A DNA stretch of 64,000 nucleotides from Alkalinema sp. CACIAM 70d (GCA_002148405.1 MUGG01000118.1:1-64000), one strand, 5' to 3'. Shown: positions 16,295-25,868, counted from the stretch's first letter. Translations and numbers: made by a program. The notes: generated by a model not told the origin, from the sequence alone.

Positions 16295-18880
16295 ATGATT
16301 AATCTTGGTTTGGATACTCAGAATCACCGTCGCTTTGAATTACCGGGGGCACGGCCCCAATATACGCCCGATCGACCTGGGCAAGTTCATCACATTTTTT
16401 TAGACTTGGTCTTGGATCTTGCCAAACGCAGTTGTCGTGGGCTGTGCAAAATCAAACTAGTCCCGATTCGCAGCGGAATAACAGGGCTAACGCTAGATGC
16501 CGTCGATTTGCAAATTCAGGCTGTGCAGGTGGATGGCAACCCCCAGCCTTTTGAATACGACGGTAAACAAGTTCAGATTCAACTCAAAGCTGGAACCCAA
16601 GCTGAGACGCCGATCGAGCTAGAAATCCACTACGCTCTGCACAATCCTCAGCGGGGGCTATATTTTGTCGCGCCAAATGATTCCTATCCTGATAAACCGG
16701 TGCAAGCTTGGACCCAGGGCGAAGATGAAGATTCTCGCTATTGGTTTCCCTGTTTTGATTATCCCGGCCAACTCGCCAGTTCAGAAATACGGGTTGAAGT
16801 GCCCAAACCCTATCGGGTGATTTCTAACGGAGAATTGATTTCTACCGAGGAAAAAGAGGCGACGACGGTTTACCACTGGCTACAACAGGAAATTCATCCC
16901 ACCTATCTGATGACGATCGCAGTGGGAGATTTTGCCGAACTGCGGGATGAATGGCAGGGGAGGCCAGTCACCTACTATGTGGAAAAGGGGCAGGAAGCTG
17001 CAGCACGGCTGACCATGGGCAAAACGCCTGAAATGCTGGGATTTTTTAGCCAAACCTATGGCTATCCCTATCCCTACAGCAAATACGCCCAAGTTTGCGT
17101 GGATGACTATATTTTTGGCGGCATGGAAAACACTTCCATGACCCTGCTGACCGATCGCTGTTTGCTGGATGAACGAGCCACGATCGATAATTTCTACAGC
17201 GAAACCTTAGTTGCCCATGAACTAGCTCACCAGTGGTTTGGCGATTTGGCTGTCATCAAACATTGGTCCCATGCTTGGATCAAAGAGGGAATGGCTTCCT
17301 ATGCGGAGGTGCTCTGGCTCAGTCACGCCTATGGAGATGATGTGGGACGCTACTATCTCCTTGGGCAAGCGGAAGAATATCTCGACGAGGATGCTTCGCG
17401 CTATCGGCGGCCACTGGTGACCCATGTCTATCGGGAAGCGATCGAACTCTACGATCGCCACATTTACGAAAAAGGATCCTGTGTCTATCACATGATTCGG
17501 GCCGAGTTGGGCGATGCGTTATTTTTCAAGACGATCGCCACGTTCCTGCAAGACCATGCCCACCGCACTGTGGAAACCGTGGATCTGCTGCGGGCGATCG
17601 AAAAAGCTACGGGACGTAACCTGCTGTTCCTGTTTGACCAATACGTCTATCGGGGCGGCCACCCAGACTACAAAGTTACCTACAGTTGGGATAGTGATAG
17701 TAACCTGGCGAAGGTAACGGTTCTCCAAACGCAGGTCAGCGATGGGGAAACCGACGGCTTATTTGATTTGAAAATTCCGATCGGATTTGCTTGGCAGGAG
17801 GGCACCCTCCAAAAATTCACAGTGCGGATTCGGGAACGGGAACAAAGTTTCTATTTCCCGCTGGCGAAAAAGCCAGATTTTGTCCAATTTGACCTAGGTA
17901 ACCATTTCCTGAAAACGGTTCAACTCGACTATCCGTTACCAGAATTGAAAGCTCAACTCCAGCACGCGCTTGATCCGATCGCTCGAATTTACGCGGCACG
18001 ATCGCTAGGCAAAAAGGGTGGGTTGGAGGCTGTTAATGCCTTAGCCACAGCCCTGACTGAGGATTCCTTCTGGGGAGTTCGCGTTGAGGTTGCTCGTAGC
18101 CTAGGCAAGATCACTCTCGATCAGGTGATTGATGCTTTAGTTCCTGGTCTCAAAGATCCACAAGCACAAGTGCGGAAAGCGGTAATCGAAACCCTCGCTC
18201 AGCTCAAAATTCCGACTATCTATCCCATTCTGCAATCCTGTGTTGTGGCTGGGGATGCTAGTTATTCTACGGAAGCAGCTGCGATCGCGAGTTTGGGCAC
18301 GATCGCAGCCTCGGGCTTAGTCGATGCGCCACCCGAAGCAGAAGTTTTGGAAATCCTACGATCGATTTTGACCACTCGCCAAGGCTGGAATGATGTGGTG
18401 CGCATTGGAGCGGTACAAGCCCTCAGTCGCATGAAACAGTCCGCTGCGGCCCTGGACTTATTGCTGGAATACACAGCCTTAGGGGTCTCCCAAGCCCTAC
18501 GTCTCGCAGCAATTCGTGCACTGGGTTCAATTTCTATTGGCCAAACCAGCGCTAATGTCGATCGCATCCTCGATCGACTTCAGGAAATTTTGCGTGAATC
18601 GTTTTTCCTGACCCGTGTGGCTGGATTAGTGGCTTTGGAACAAATGCAAACCCCCAAAGCGATCGGGATTCTGCAAGGGTTGTTGCAGCAAACGGCGGAC
18701 GGTCGGTTGCGCCGCATGGCGGAAGAAGCTATCCAATCTGTACAAGAACGAATTGGCACCGATCCCTCGGTGAAACAACTGCGAGATGACCTAGAGCAAA
18801 TCAAACGGGAAAATCAAGACCTCAAAAGTCGCCTTGCTGCCCTAGAAGCCAAAACCGCACCCGTAGATATCCGACAATAG
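16295..18880 (+). CDS. M1-family aminopeptidase with C-terminal HEAT-like repeats
   Basis: Zinc aminopeptidase of the M1 (gluzincin) family, 861 residues. The substrate-binding GGMENTS motif starts at G275. The zinc motif is H308-E309-x-x-H312, with the third ligand E331 exactly 18 residues on, in WIKEGMASY. After the catalytic part (to about 530) come repeated 30-40-residue helical units with AVNAL, VRVEVARSLG and VRKAVIETLAQL, as in HEAT repeats (about 560-830). A short coiled coil (LRDDLEQIKRENQDLKSRL) ends the protein. This layout resembles TAF2-like and cyanobacterial M1 peptidases. It ends five bases from the convergent oxidase gene. Confidence 0.93.
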   Translation: MINLGLDTQNHRRFELPGARPQYTPDRPGQVHHIFLDLVLDLAKRSCRGLCKIKLVPIRSGITGLTLDAVDLQIQAVQVDGNPQPFEYDGKQVQIQLKAGTQAETPIELEIHYALHNPQRGLYFVAPNDSYPDKPVQAWTQGEDEDSRYWFPCFDYPGQLASSEIRVEVPKPYRVISNGELISTEEKEATTVYHWLQQEIHPTYLMTIAVGDFAELRDEWQGRPVTYYVEKGQEAAARLTMGKTPEMLGFFSQTYGYPYPYSKYAQVCVDDYIFGGMENTSMTLLTDRCLLDERATIDNFYSETLVAHELAHQWFGDLAVIKHWSHAWIKEGMASYAEVLWLSHAYGDDVGRYYLLGQAEEYLDEDASRYRRPLVTHVYREAIELYDRHIYEKGSCVYHMIRAELGDALFFKTIATFLQDHAHRTVETVDLLRAIEKATGRNLLFLFDQYVYRGGHPDYKVTYSWDSDSNLAKVTVLQTQVSDGETDGLFDLKIPIGFAWQEGTLQKFTVRIREREQSFYFPLAKKPDFVQFDLGNHFLKTVQLDYPLPELKAQLQHALDPIARIYAARSLGKKGGLEAVNALATALTEDSFWGVRVEVARSLGKITLDQVIDALVPGLKDPQAQVRKAVIETLAQLKIPTIYPILQSCVVAGDASYSTEAAAIASLGTIAASGLVDAPPEAEVLEILRSILTTRQGWNDVVRIGAVQALSRMKQSAAALDLLLEYTALGVSQALRLAAIRALGSISIGQTSANVDRILDRLQEILRESFFLTRVAGLVALEQMQTPKAIGILQGLLQQTADGRLRRMAEEAIQSVQERIGTDPSVKQLRDDLEQIKRENQDLKSRLAALEAKTAPVDIRQ

Positions 18881-18885
18881 GAGGC

Positions 18886-20085
18886 TTAATTCTCCTTGCC
18901 TGATCTAAATCGCTGGGGAGACAGATGGGCGACCACCGCATCGGGCTGGCTACCGAACGTTTGGGCGAAACGTCGAGCTAGGGGCGGAACCAAGACCAGT
19001 GGATTGCTAAAACCAGAGAAGACCTGGATTCTAGGAGTTTCTGCGATCGGGCCAATCAGGGGTAAATGATCTCGGCTAAAGGCCACGGTGCAAACATCCC
19101 AAGTTCCCGGCAAATCAGCGATCGCGGGTAGCATTTTGCGTACCCCGTCCCGAATGATTTGTTCACTATCTCCGGCATCGACACTCGGCAGCGAATCGAA
19201 GGAGTCGGTGATTGTGGTAATTGTTCGGCTGATTTGACCGATGCGAATCGTTCCATCAAAAAATTGGATCGCCCCTGCATCTAAAATCGGGGGTGACAGT
19301 TGGTGATCGGCTTCGTCCCAGAAATGATCCAACTCTGCTGTACTGGCTTGGGCTTCTAGGCCAAAGCGTTTAATATCCGGAGCCATGACGATCGTGCGGA
19401 GTTGCAGTCCGCTGGGCGGTAGTTCGATCGACTCGGCATAGCTGAAATATTGCTGCAAATGAATCCCCGACTGTCGTAAAAGCTGGCGACTCAGGGAACC
19501 TGCACAAATCAAGACCTTGTCTGCGTGAAATGTTTCACCCGCCGTTACCACCGACACTCCCGTTCCATCGACTTCTACCCGATCGACTTGGGCAACTTGA
19601 CAAGTTCCGCCCCGTCGTACCATGGCCGATCGGTAGGCTTGGCTGGCTTTAACGGGGTGCACCTGGGCATGGGGCAGTGCCAAGGCGGCAGCCATAGACT
19701 CGATCGCCAATAACGGTTCCCGCTCCTGAGCTTCCTGCGGCGTTAGCACGGTTGGCTGAATCGGAAAGCCTGCATAACCAGCCAGTAACTGGGAGAGGTC
19801 TTGATCCAGCGCGATCGGCATCAGCAGTTCCATCTCCCGAAATTCCGTCGGGGAATCTAATTCCTGCGATAACTGACGATGAATTGCAATCCCTTCAGCA
19901 CAGAGCGTTTGAGTCAGTTCGGTATCCCCTGCCCAGTAGGCAATCCCCCCATAACTCTGTCGAGTTGCTCCCTGGAGATTCGAATATTGCTCGATCAGAA
20001 GAACTTGGATACCCTGCTTGGCGAGCTCATAGCCCAAAGCCGCCCCCGTAATCCCTCCACCAATCACGATCACATCGTAGGACAT
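18886..20085 (-). CDS. FAD-dependent oxidoreductase (D-amino acid/glycine oxidase family)
   Basis: DAO-family flavoenzyme of 399 residues. The N-terminal VIVIGGGITGAALGYELAKQG is the FAD-binding GxGxxG fold, and VLLIEQY follows. HADKVLICAGSLSRQLL and the C-terminal VAFSRDHLPLIGPIAETPRIQVFSGFSNP are typical of glycine/sarcosine-type oxidases. No thiazole synthase or other partner gene is adjacent, so the substrate is unknown; an amino acid or secondary amine is likely. The 3' end is only five bases from the convergent M1 peptidase, with no terminator between. Confidence 0.85.
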   Translation of the reverse strand: MSYDVIVIGGGITGAALGYELAKQGIQVLLIEQYSNLQGATRQSYGGIAYWAGDTELTQTLCAEGIAIHRQLSQELDSPTEFREMELLMPIALDQDLSQLLAGYAGFPIQPTVLTPQEAQEREPLLAIESMAAALALPHAQVHPVKASQAYRSAMVRRGGTCQVAQVDRVEVDGTGVSVVTAGETFHADKVLICAGSLSRQLLRQSGIHLQQYFSYAESIELPPSGLQLRTIVMAPDIKRFGLEAQASTAELDHFWDEADHQLSPPILDAGAIQFFDGTIRIGQISRTITTITDSFDSLPSVDAGDSEQIIRDGVRKMLPAIADLPGTWDVCTVAFSRDHLPLIGPIAETPRIQVFSGFSNPLVLVPPLARRFAQTFGSQPDAVVAHLSPQRFRSGKEN

Positions 20086-20232
20086 GGATTCAGCATGACA
20101 AAAAGACCTTACTCATCATGCCATTAACCTCTCTCCTGCACGATCCTGAACCCAAGATTTCACAGGCGAAAAAGGTAGTGCGAAAAGGGGGGAAAGGTTA
20201 ATTTACCCCCCTTGCTCTCCCGATTTATCGCT

Positions 20233-20260
20233 GGATCTTAATCGTTGGATCTTGATCGTT
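20233..20260. repeat. 14-bp tandem duplication upstream of the M23 gene
   Basis: GGATCTTAATCGTT (20233-20246) is followed directly by GGATCTTGATCGTT (20247-20260), in the leader of the next gene. Confidence 0.85.
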
Positions 20261-20311
20261 GGGGATGTTTATAGTTGGATGGATTCGTTTTCCTCATAGG
20301 AGTCCCAACCC

Positions 20312-21214
20312 ATGAAGTTTGAAATTCCCCGTGTCTTGCCTCTGCAATGGCTGCTGCGTCAAGCGAGGCGACGGATGCTCAGTTTACTGGCACTGCTTGC
20401 CACGATCGCCGCGATCGTCATTGCTCAACCGTCTACCGCGTTTCAAACCTCAGTAACACCGAGCAATCCAATTTTGGGAGATACCCTTTCAGTGGTGGTG
20501 CCGGGAGCCGGGGAGAACACGATCGTTCGTATGAATGGCCAAACCTATGCGGCCTTTGATCTTGGGAATGGACAGATGCGAACCCTTCTGCCAACGACAC
20601 CACTGGATAAACCGGGGACGCTCAAGATTCAGGTGGAATCGGGGCCAGATAGCCAAATCCTCACAGTTAACCTCAAAAAAAGATCGTTTCCTACCCAAAG
20701 CATTTGGCTTCCCCCGGGTCAGGATGGCAATGTCAGTGATTGGGAATACGATCGGGTAGATGCGTTCAAAAAAATTGTCTCGCCCAAAAAGTTGTGGAAT
20801 GGCAAATTTCTGCGACCCAATAATGGGCCTGTCACCACGGGCTACGGTGTACGTCGCTACTACAATGGCGTCTTTGCCAATGACTACTACCACCGTGGTG
20901 TAGACTACGCAGGCAATGCAGGTTCCGCTGTAATTGCCCCAGCGGACGGCAAAGTTGCCCTCATTGGTTACGAAAAAGATGGATTTAAAGTCCATGGCAA
21001 TGTGATTGGACTTGACCACGGCCAAGGCGTGACCAGTATTTATCTTCACCTCAGCAAGATTAAGGTGAAAGAAGGGGATTTTGTCAAAGCGGGCCAAACG
21101 ATCGGTAATTTGGGGAGTACCGGTGCCGCTACTGGGCCTCACCTACACTGGGGCTTATACGTCCAAGGGCAATCGATCGATCCTGTACCTTGGCGAGAAA
21201 CCGGGTTTAACTAG
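20312..21214 (+). CDS. M23-family peptidase, secreted
   Basis: Predicted peptidoglycan endopeptidase of 300 residues. A signal peptide or anchor lies at about 18-43 (ending TAFQ). An Ig-like beta domain follows (about 45-115), then the LytM/M23 domain with YYHRGVDYAG (zinc His and Asp), ITSIYLHLSKI and HLHWGLY (HxH). This layout, an N-terminal beta domain then M23, is common in cyanobacteria. AGGAG at 20299-20303 precedes the ATG. A tandem array begins at its stop codon. Confidence 0.9.
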   Translation: MKFEIPRVLPLQWLLRQARRRMLSLLALLATIAAIVIAQPSTAFQTSVTPSNPILGDTLSVVVPGAGENTIVRMNGQTYAAFDLGNGQMRTLLPTTPLDKPGTLKIQVESGPDSQILTVNLKKRSFPTQSIWLPPGQDGNVSDWEYDRVDAFKKIVSPKKLWNGKFLRPNNGPVTTGYGVRRYYNGVFANDYYHRGVDYAGNAGSAVIAPADGKVALIGYEKDGFKVHGNVIGLDHGQGVTSIYLHLSKIKVKEGDFVKAGQTIGNLGSTGAATGPHLHWGLYVQGQSIDPVPWRETGFN

Positions 21215-21283
21215 GGTTTAGCTAGGGTTTAGCTAGGGTTTAGCTAGAGCTGAGCACAGGTTACAAAGTACAGGTTACAAAAG
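21212..21283. repeat. Two tandem arrays starting at the M23 stop codon
   Basis: Three exact copies of the 11-mer TAGGGTTTAGC run from 21212 to 21244; the first TAG is the stop codon. A second pair, ACAGGTTACAAAGT and ACAGGTTACAAAAG (21256-21283), follows. Both lie in the short convergent gap. Confidence 0.95.
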
Positions 21284-21288
21284 CACAT

Positions 21289-21312
21289 TGGCTAGCCGAC
21301 AACGGCTAGCCA
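21289..21312. terminator. Perfect hairpin between convergent genes
   Basis: TGGCTAGCCG and CGGCTAGCCA form a perfect 10-bp stem with an ACAA loop. It lies between the M23 gene and the rodZ-like gene, which end toward each other. There is no T-run on either side, so it may act as a 3'-end stabiliser rather than a classical terminator. Confidence 0.5.
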
Positions 21313-21352
21313 CCTACACTATCACGAGCATTGCATTGGGAACTTTAAAGCC

Positions 21353-22201
21353 TTAGAACTTTAAACTATCGCCACTAGTCACTGTTCCCTCAGGCAAGGT
21401 TGCTAATTTCGGATCGGGGGGAAAGGCTACTTCCTGTACCGTTCCAGGTTCACCCAGGGGCTTAGCTTGGCCTTCATTGAATGCAGCCATCACGCCGCCA
21501 GCATTGCCCGCGCGGACAACCACCTGCTTTTCGGCAGCCCAAGTGCGAGCAGTGCCTTGGGGTAATACCCCTTCAAATTCTTGTTTTCCATCCACAGAAA
21601 TTCGGATCCAGGATTGATCCTTGAAAACCAGCCCCACTCGAACCGGCTTACCTGCTGCGCTGGGATCGGTCGAGGTGATAGTGGTTGGATTAGTAGCGCG
21701 TGTCCCCAAACTAGGCCCCATTGGGACTGGCGATACAGGGAGACTTTCCTTAAATTTTTGGAGGCTTTCAGCCGTGAGCTGTGGCTGGCTAGAAGACTGA
21801 TTCATCAGGTAGGACAATCCCTGTACTGCCCCTACCACCAAAGCCAAGTAAATCAAGTAAAGATGGGCGGGCCGCAATTGTCCAAACGGCAGCCATCCCA
21901 AATTGAGGCGTTGGGGTAAAACGACTGGAGTGGTCGAAAATTCACTGGCTAAATGAACCCCATTCAGTCCAACCGCATTGCCAAATTGGCGAATGAAACT
22001 CTGAACATAAACGGGTTCAGGAAGATCTGACAGACGTCCGTCTTCGATCGCTCGCAGCAGGCGTACCTGAATGTGGGTTCTTGCGGCCACATCATCCAGA
22101 CTCATTTCGCGCTGCAATCTTGCATGACTTAAGCGTGTCCCCAGCTCTGCCAGCTTCTCGGCCTGCTGTTGTTTTGCTGCTTGGAGGACTTGCTTCCTCA
22201 T
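21353..22201 (-). CDS. RodZ-like helix-turn-helix membrane protein
   Basis: RodZ-type cell-shape protein of 282 residues. The N-terminal HTH_25 domain (about 20-90) includes MSLDDVAARTHIQVRLLRAIEDG and PEPVYVQSFIRQFGNAVGL. One membrane helix follows (about 112-132), then a Ser/Thr/Pro linker and a C-terminal DUF4115 domain (about 190-265) with QSWIRISVDGKQEFEGVL. RodZ links MreB to the cell wall. Its start overlaps the end of the upstream pseudouridine synthase by four bases (ATGA), so the two are translationally coupled. Confidence 0.87.
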   Translation of the reverse strand: MRKQVLQAAKQQQAEKLAELGTRLSHARLQREMSLDDVAARTHIQVRLLRAIEDGRLSDLPEPVYVQSFIRQFGNAVGLNGVHLASEFSTTPVVLPQRLNLGWLPFGQLRPAHLYLIYLALVVGAVQGLSYLMNQSSSQPQLTAESLQKFKESLPVSPVPMGPSLGTRATNPTTITSTDPSAAGKPVRVGLVFKDQSWIRISVDGKQEFEGVLPQGTARTWAAEKQVVVRAGNAGGVMAAFNEGQAKPLGEPGTVQEVAFPPDPKLATLPEGTVTSGDSLKF

Positions 22202-22989
22202 AACCTCTGCTCCTTGCTCGTGGCTGTCGCCCTAATCGATAGTAAGTGAAGTTGGCGTTGTAAGAAAAGAATTTCAGCTTCCGTGAGAGATCGATACTGT
22301 CCAGTAGACAGGGGGGGCTGGGCCGGTGAATCTAAGGTGATTGTTCCGATCGCCACCCGATGCAGATGAATCACGGGATGTCCTAGGAGATCAGCAACTT
22401 TACGGATTTGGCGGTTTCGCCCCTCCGACAAAATAATTCGTAGAAGGGTGCGATCTGAACGCTGTTTGAGAACTTCCACTTTAGCAGGTAAAGTTTTGCG
22501 TCCTTCCAACATAATTCCCTCGCGCCACCGTCGCAAGCAATTTGATGACGGATGCCCTTCCACCCACACTTCGTAGGTTTTGGGAATTTGATGACTAGGA
22601 TGGGTCAACCCAAAGGTCAACTCGCCATCGTTTGTCAAAATCAAAGCGCCTGTGGATTGAGTGTCTAGCCGTCCCACGGGATGGATCCCCTGGCCACTCT
22701 GTAAGTCGTTGGGTAGCAGACTTAAAACAGTAGGCCGCTTCTGAGGATCCCAACAGGTTGAAACAACCCCGATCGGCTTATTCAATAGCAAGTAGAGCAA
22801 TTGGGGGCGTTGAATAGGCTGTAATAACTGACCATCGACTTGAATTCGATCGAGGGTGGGATCAGCCTTTTGCCCTAATTGAGCCACTTTGCCATTAACC
22901 TGAACTCGACCTTCCAGAACCATCTGTTCAGCCTGTCTGCGGGAGGCGACTCCCCATTGAGATAGTACCTTTTGTAACCGCTCTGCCAT
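22198..22989 (-). CDS. rRNA pseudouridine synthase (RsuA/RluB/E/F family)
   Basis: Isomerises uridine to pseudouridine in ribosomal RNA. The N-terminal S4 RNA-binding domain (ERLQKVLSQWGVASRRQAEQ) is followed by the catalytic domain with GRLDTQSTGALILTNDGE, where the Asp is the nucleophile, and LRIILSEGRNRQIRKVADLLGHPV. The 263-residue length fits RluB/RsuA. Which position it modifies cannot be told. It overlaps the rodZ-like gene by four bases. Confidence 0.93.
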   Translation of the reverse strand: MAERLQKVLSQWGVASRRQAEQMVLEGRVQVNGKVAQLGQKADPTLDRIQVDGQLLQPIQRPQLLYLLLNKPIGVVSTCWDPQKRPTVLSLLPNDLQSGQGIHPVGRLDTQSTGALILTNDGELTFGLTHPSHQIPKTYEVWVEGHPSSNCLRRWREGIMLEGRKTLPAKVEVLKQRSDRTLLRIILSEGRNRQIRKVADLLGHPVIHLHRVAIGTITLDSPAQPPLSTGQYRSLTEAEILFLQRQLHLLSIRATATSKEQRL

Positions 22990-23633
22990 GGCGAGTGTGT
23001 CATCTCAACGAACAAACAAGACGTTTTTTAAGGGATCTCAGTAAACCAACCATGGGGAAGTATGAGAACTGACTAGGAGGTTAAAAACTAGGGGTTAAAA
23101 AACTAGGGGTTAAAAATTGAATGTGAGTTTGGTAACTCAGTATGACTGGGGTCAATCGTAGTTTGCAATGATGCAATAGTTATGAATAACGCCGCCAGTG
23201 AATAGCACAGATTCCTACAAAATATTAGCGGAATATCTTCCTTATCTGGAGAGTTTGGAGAAAATCCATCAGATCTTTAGATCTTCTCAGCCTTGTTTCG
23301 ATCGTTTTCTATCCAAACTGAGAGCTACTCTCTTCAAATTAGTGAACTAGCGGGTTAACACAATCACTTACGATGATCTTTTGGTGATCTCCCATGAATG
23401 ACTGTGCCAGTGCTTGACTGTGCCAACCTATCATAGCGAACAACCCTAGGATTCCCAAAGTTATGCGCAATACCCAAAGTCATACTGGATACCAACTTCC
23501 TCCTTTATCTTTAAGTAACGTTTTCCATTGACTGCAGGTGTCGATCGCTGAGCAAAGCTGTAAATCTCCAAAGGGTGCTTCGTTATTTTGAGCAATGGAT
23601 TGACTGGAATTCGTATCCAATCACACCAAAGTT
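22990..23633. other. Long intergenic region
   Basis: About 640 bases without a supportable gene. It contains a tandem repeat, TTAAAAACTAGGGG then TTAAAAAACTAGGGG then TTAAAAATTG (23081-23119), and small palindromes such as AGATC-TTTA-GATCT. The half nearer 23633 lies after the DUF2288 gene; the other half is the promoter side of the pseudouridine synthase gene. No T-run terminator was found. Confidence 0.6.
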
Positions 23634-23921
23634 TCAACTGGAAATTTCTTGGACAAGCACATATGGTTGAACGATGAGTGCTTGAAAACGCTTGGTTTGC
23701 GGCCAGTTCTCTAATTGCTCTAGAGAAGGTTTAGTCAGTAGTTGCTCCGTAATCCAGCGTCCAACGGCCATGGAATCATCCTGGGCGATCGCCAAGCCCA
23801 CGTCAACCAAACTCAGGCCACCCGTTACGATAATCACCACATCTCTGGCCAGATGGGGAGCCAACCAAGACCACTCCGCTTCATCGATCGATTCGGTCAA
23901 TTCTTCTCGTAGGGTTGTCAT
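23634..23921 (-). CDS. DUF2288 family protein
   Basis: Small conserved protein of unknown function, 95 residues. DEAEWSWLAPHLARDVVIIV, LVDVGLAIAQDDS and LTKPSLEQLENWPQTKRFQALIVQPYVLVQE are the family's conserved blocks. It is soluble with no signal peptide. The family occurs in cyanobacteria and proteobacteria. Gaps of several hundred bases on both sides suggest a lone transcript. Confidence 0.85.
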   Translation of the reverse strand: MTTLREELTESIDEAEWSWLAPHLARDVVIIVTGGLSLVDVGLAIAQDDSMAVGRWITEQLLTKPSLEQLENWPQTKRFQALIVQPYVLVQEISS

Positions 23922-24260
23922 GAATGCCTCGTCAATAGAAAGGAATAGGGGAGAAATCTTGGGCGATAGATAAGAAATTTATAAAGAAAGATAGGAGCCA
24001 GATTGCAAACTGTAATGCTGGAATGATGATTGAAATAATTTTGATCAATTAATACAGCTAATCATTAAAGGGAATGATTAGCTGAACGATTGAGATTGAT
24101 TAAAACATTCAATCAGTGAGGGTTTACAACATTGGGGTCTGCTAGAACAAGGGAGCCTCGATAGTTTCAGATGATTCACTTTGGACGATTACCTAGCAGG
24201 CTGCTTCACAAGAAGTGAGTTTGCCTAGCCGTGACTTAAATTCAGGCAGCCCTAAATACC
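23922..24260. other. Intergenic region with a strong hairpin
   Basis: Between plsC and the DUF2288 gene. The main feature is a perfect 12-bp inverted repeat, CAGCTAATCATT (24055-24066) and AATGATTAGCTG (24073-24084), with an AAAGGG loop. It lies about 180 bases after the plsC stop on the minus strand and may end or protect the lipid-cluster transcript. No T-run follows. Nothing else is seen. Confidence 0.6.
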
Positions 24261-24932
24261 CTAGCGCCCTAGATCATGGAAATGATTAATCACGGCTGCA
24301 CATTGCTGCGTTACCGCTTCTAACTCTGCCCGATCGGTGCTCGTGGGCGGCAAAATGATTTCGCCAATGCGAATCGTTAAGGGTACAGACCGAGGCCAAG
24401 CGGATCCTGATTGGAAAATCTGATGGCTCCCCCAGAGACAGACGGGTAGAATCGGCGACTGGGTCTTAGCCGCAATCCAAGCTGCGCCAATTTTGGGATC
24501 TTGAATGCGGCCATCCTGCGTTCGTGTGCCATCCAGAAAAATTCCTGTGGCCCAACCTTTTTCGATCGAGGCAATAGCCGATTTCATAGCAGAGCGATCG
24601 GCGGAACCCCGTTTGACCGGATAGGCCCCATAGGCTTGGATAGCTTGTTTCAGTACAGGTACTCGAAAAAGCTCCTCCTTGGCCATAAACGCGACGGGAC
24701 GCCCCACGCAGTTAGAGACGATGGGCGGATCAAAGTCGCTGGCATGGTTGCTCACGACCAACAGCCGTCCCCGCTTCGGGACATTCTGCGCCCCATAGAT
24801 CCGTCCCCGAAAGTAAGTGTGCAGCACTGGGCTGACCACCGACCACTTAAATAAGTGGTAAAGCATGAGGCTGATCAAAGGCTCACGATCGGGAACTTGA
24901 ATCGATTGAGGGGGAGAAAGACTGTCAGACAT
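24261..24932 (-). CDS. plsC: 1-acyl-sn-glycerol-3-phosphate acyltransferase
   Basis: Acylates lysophosphatidic acid to phosphatidic acid. The HX4D catalytic motif is SNHASDFDPP (H63, D68). The substrate motif, usually FPEGTRS, appears as FLDGTRTQDGR with Asp in place of Glu, a conservative change. Block IV is SPILPVCLWGS. The 223-residue length is normal. It is the last gene of the minus-strand cluster plsX-fabH-fabD-plsC, 42 bases after fabD, so co-transcription is likely. Confidence 0.93.
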   Translation of the reverse strand: MSDSLSPPQSIQVPDREPLISLMLYHLFKWSVVSPVLHTYFRGRIYGAQNVPKRGRLLVVSNHASDFDPPIVSNCVGRPVAFMAKEELFRVPVLKQAIQAYGAYPVKRGSADRSAMKSAIASIEKGWATGIFLDGTRTQDGRIQDPKIGAAWIAAKTQSPILPVCLWGSHQIFQSGSAWPRSVPLTIRIGEIILPPTSTDRAELEAVTQQCAAVINHFHDLGR

Positions 24933-24974
24933 GGGAAAGCCAACCAGAGGAGGAGCAACGTGAGGAATTGAGGG

Positions 24975-25868
24975 TTAGGCCAAGGCACTAGCGGCTAGAT
25001 CTTCAGCAGTTCCCACCGTGGCAAAGGTGAGATCGCCGCAGGTGCGCTTGATGATGCCGACGAGGACTTTACCAGGGCCCACCTCGACCACTCGGGTAAT
25101 CCCTTCCTGGGGCAGTTGTAGAGAAATTTCTCGCCAGCGTACAGAACCCGTCATCTGCTTGCTCAGACGCTCTTTGAGAACGGCTCCATCGGTGCTAGGA
25201 GTGGGGTCGGTATTAGACAGCACGGGTACGGTGGCATCCTGGAAGGCGATCGCCTCCAAGGCTTGATTGAATTGGGCGGCGGCATCGGCCATTAAGGGCG
25301 AGTGGAAGGCCCCGCTAACATTGAGTTTGACAGCTCGCTTGCACTTAACCGAGGCAATCACGGCATCCACGGCGGTAGGGGTACCAGAAATTACGACTTG
25401 GCCGTCGTTGTTGTCATTGGCCAGAACGACTCCTTCGGTTTTACCGATCGCGGTTTCCAGTTGCTCCCGGTTAAACCCTAGGAGTGCTGCCATTTGGCCA
25501 TCAGAGGCACTATCCATCAGCTGCGATCGAGTTTGGATTAACTGCAAACCCGTTTCAAAGCTAAACACGCCCGCTGTGTAGAGGGCAGAATATTCGCCCA
25601 GGCTGTGCCCCGCGACTAAATCAGGTTTTTCCCCCGCCAGCTTGAGGCGATCGGCCAGAATGGTTTCGACAATATACAGACAGGGCTGGGTATACAGCGT
25701 TCTGGAGAGTTCAGCTTCATCCCCTTGGATGCGATCGATGACCGACCAGCCCAAAATCTCACTTGCAGCTTCAAATCTAGCTTTTGCAGCGGGGATATCC
25801 AACAGATCCATCCCCATCCCAACGGCCTGTGAACCTTGGCCAGGAAACACCCACGCGGTTTTAGTCAT
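24975..25868 (-). CDS. fabD: Malonyl-CoA--ACP transacylase
   Basis: Loads malonyl groups from CoA onto acyl carrier protein. WVFPGQGSQAVGMG opens the fold, GHSLGE carries the catalytic serine (S89), and SGAFHSPLM carries the catalytic histidine. The start is set at MTKTAWVF (297 residues), where FabD proteins begin; an in-frame ATG 51 bases upstream would add a 17-residue segment not seen in the family. It sits between fabH and plsC. Confidence 0.96.
   Translation of the reverse strand: MTKTAWVFPGQGSQAVGMGMDLLDIPAAKARFEAASEILGWSVIDRIQGDEAELSRTLYTQPCLYIVETILADRLKLAGEKPDLVAGHSLGEYSALYTAGVFSFETGLQLIQTRSQLMDSASDGQMAALLGFNREQLETAIGKTEGVVLANDNNDGQVVISGTPTAVDAVIASVKCKRAVKLNVSGAFHSPLMADAAAQFNQALEAIAFQDATVPVLSNTDPTPSTDGAVLKERLSKQMTGSVRWREISLQLPQEGITRVVEVGPGKVLVGIIKRTCGDLTFATVGTAEDLAASALA

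Noticed and set aside
21212..21244. Telomere-like TAGGGTT repeat
   Set aside because: Only three copies of an 11-mer in the middle of a bacterial chromosome segment; it fits the local tandem-duplication pattern.
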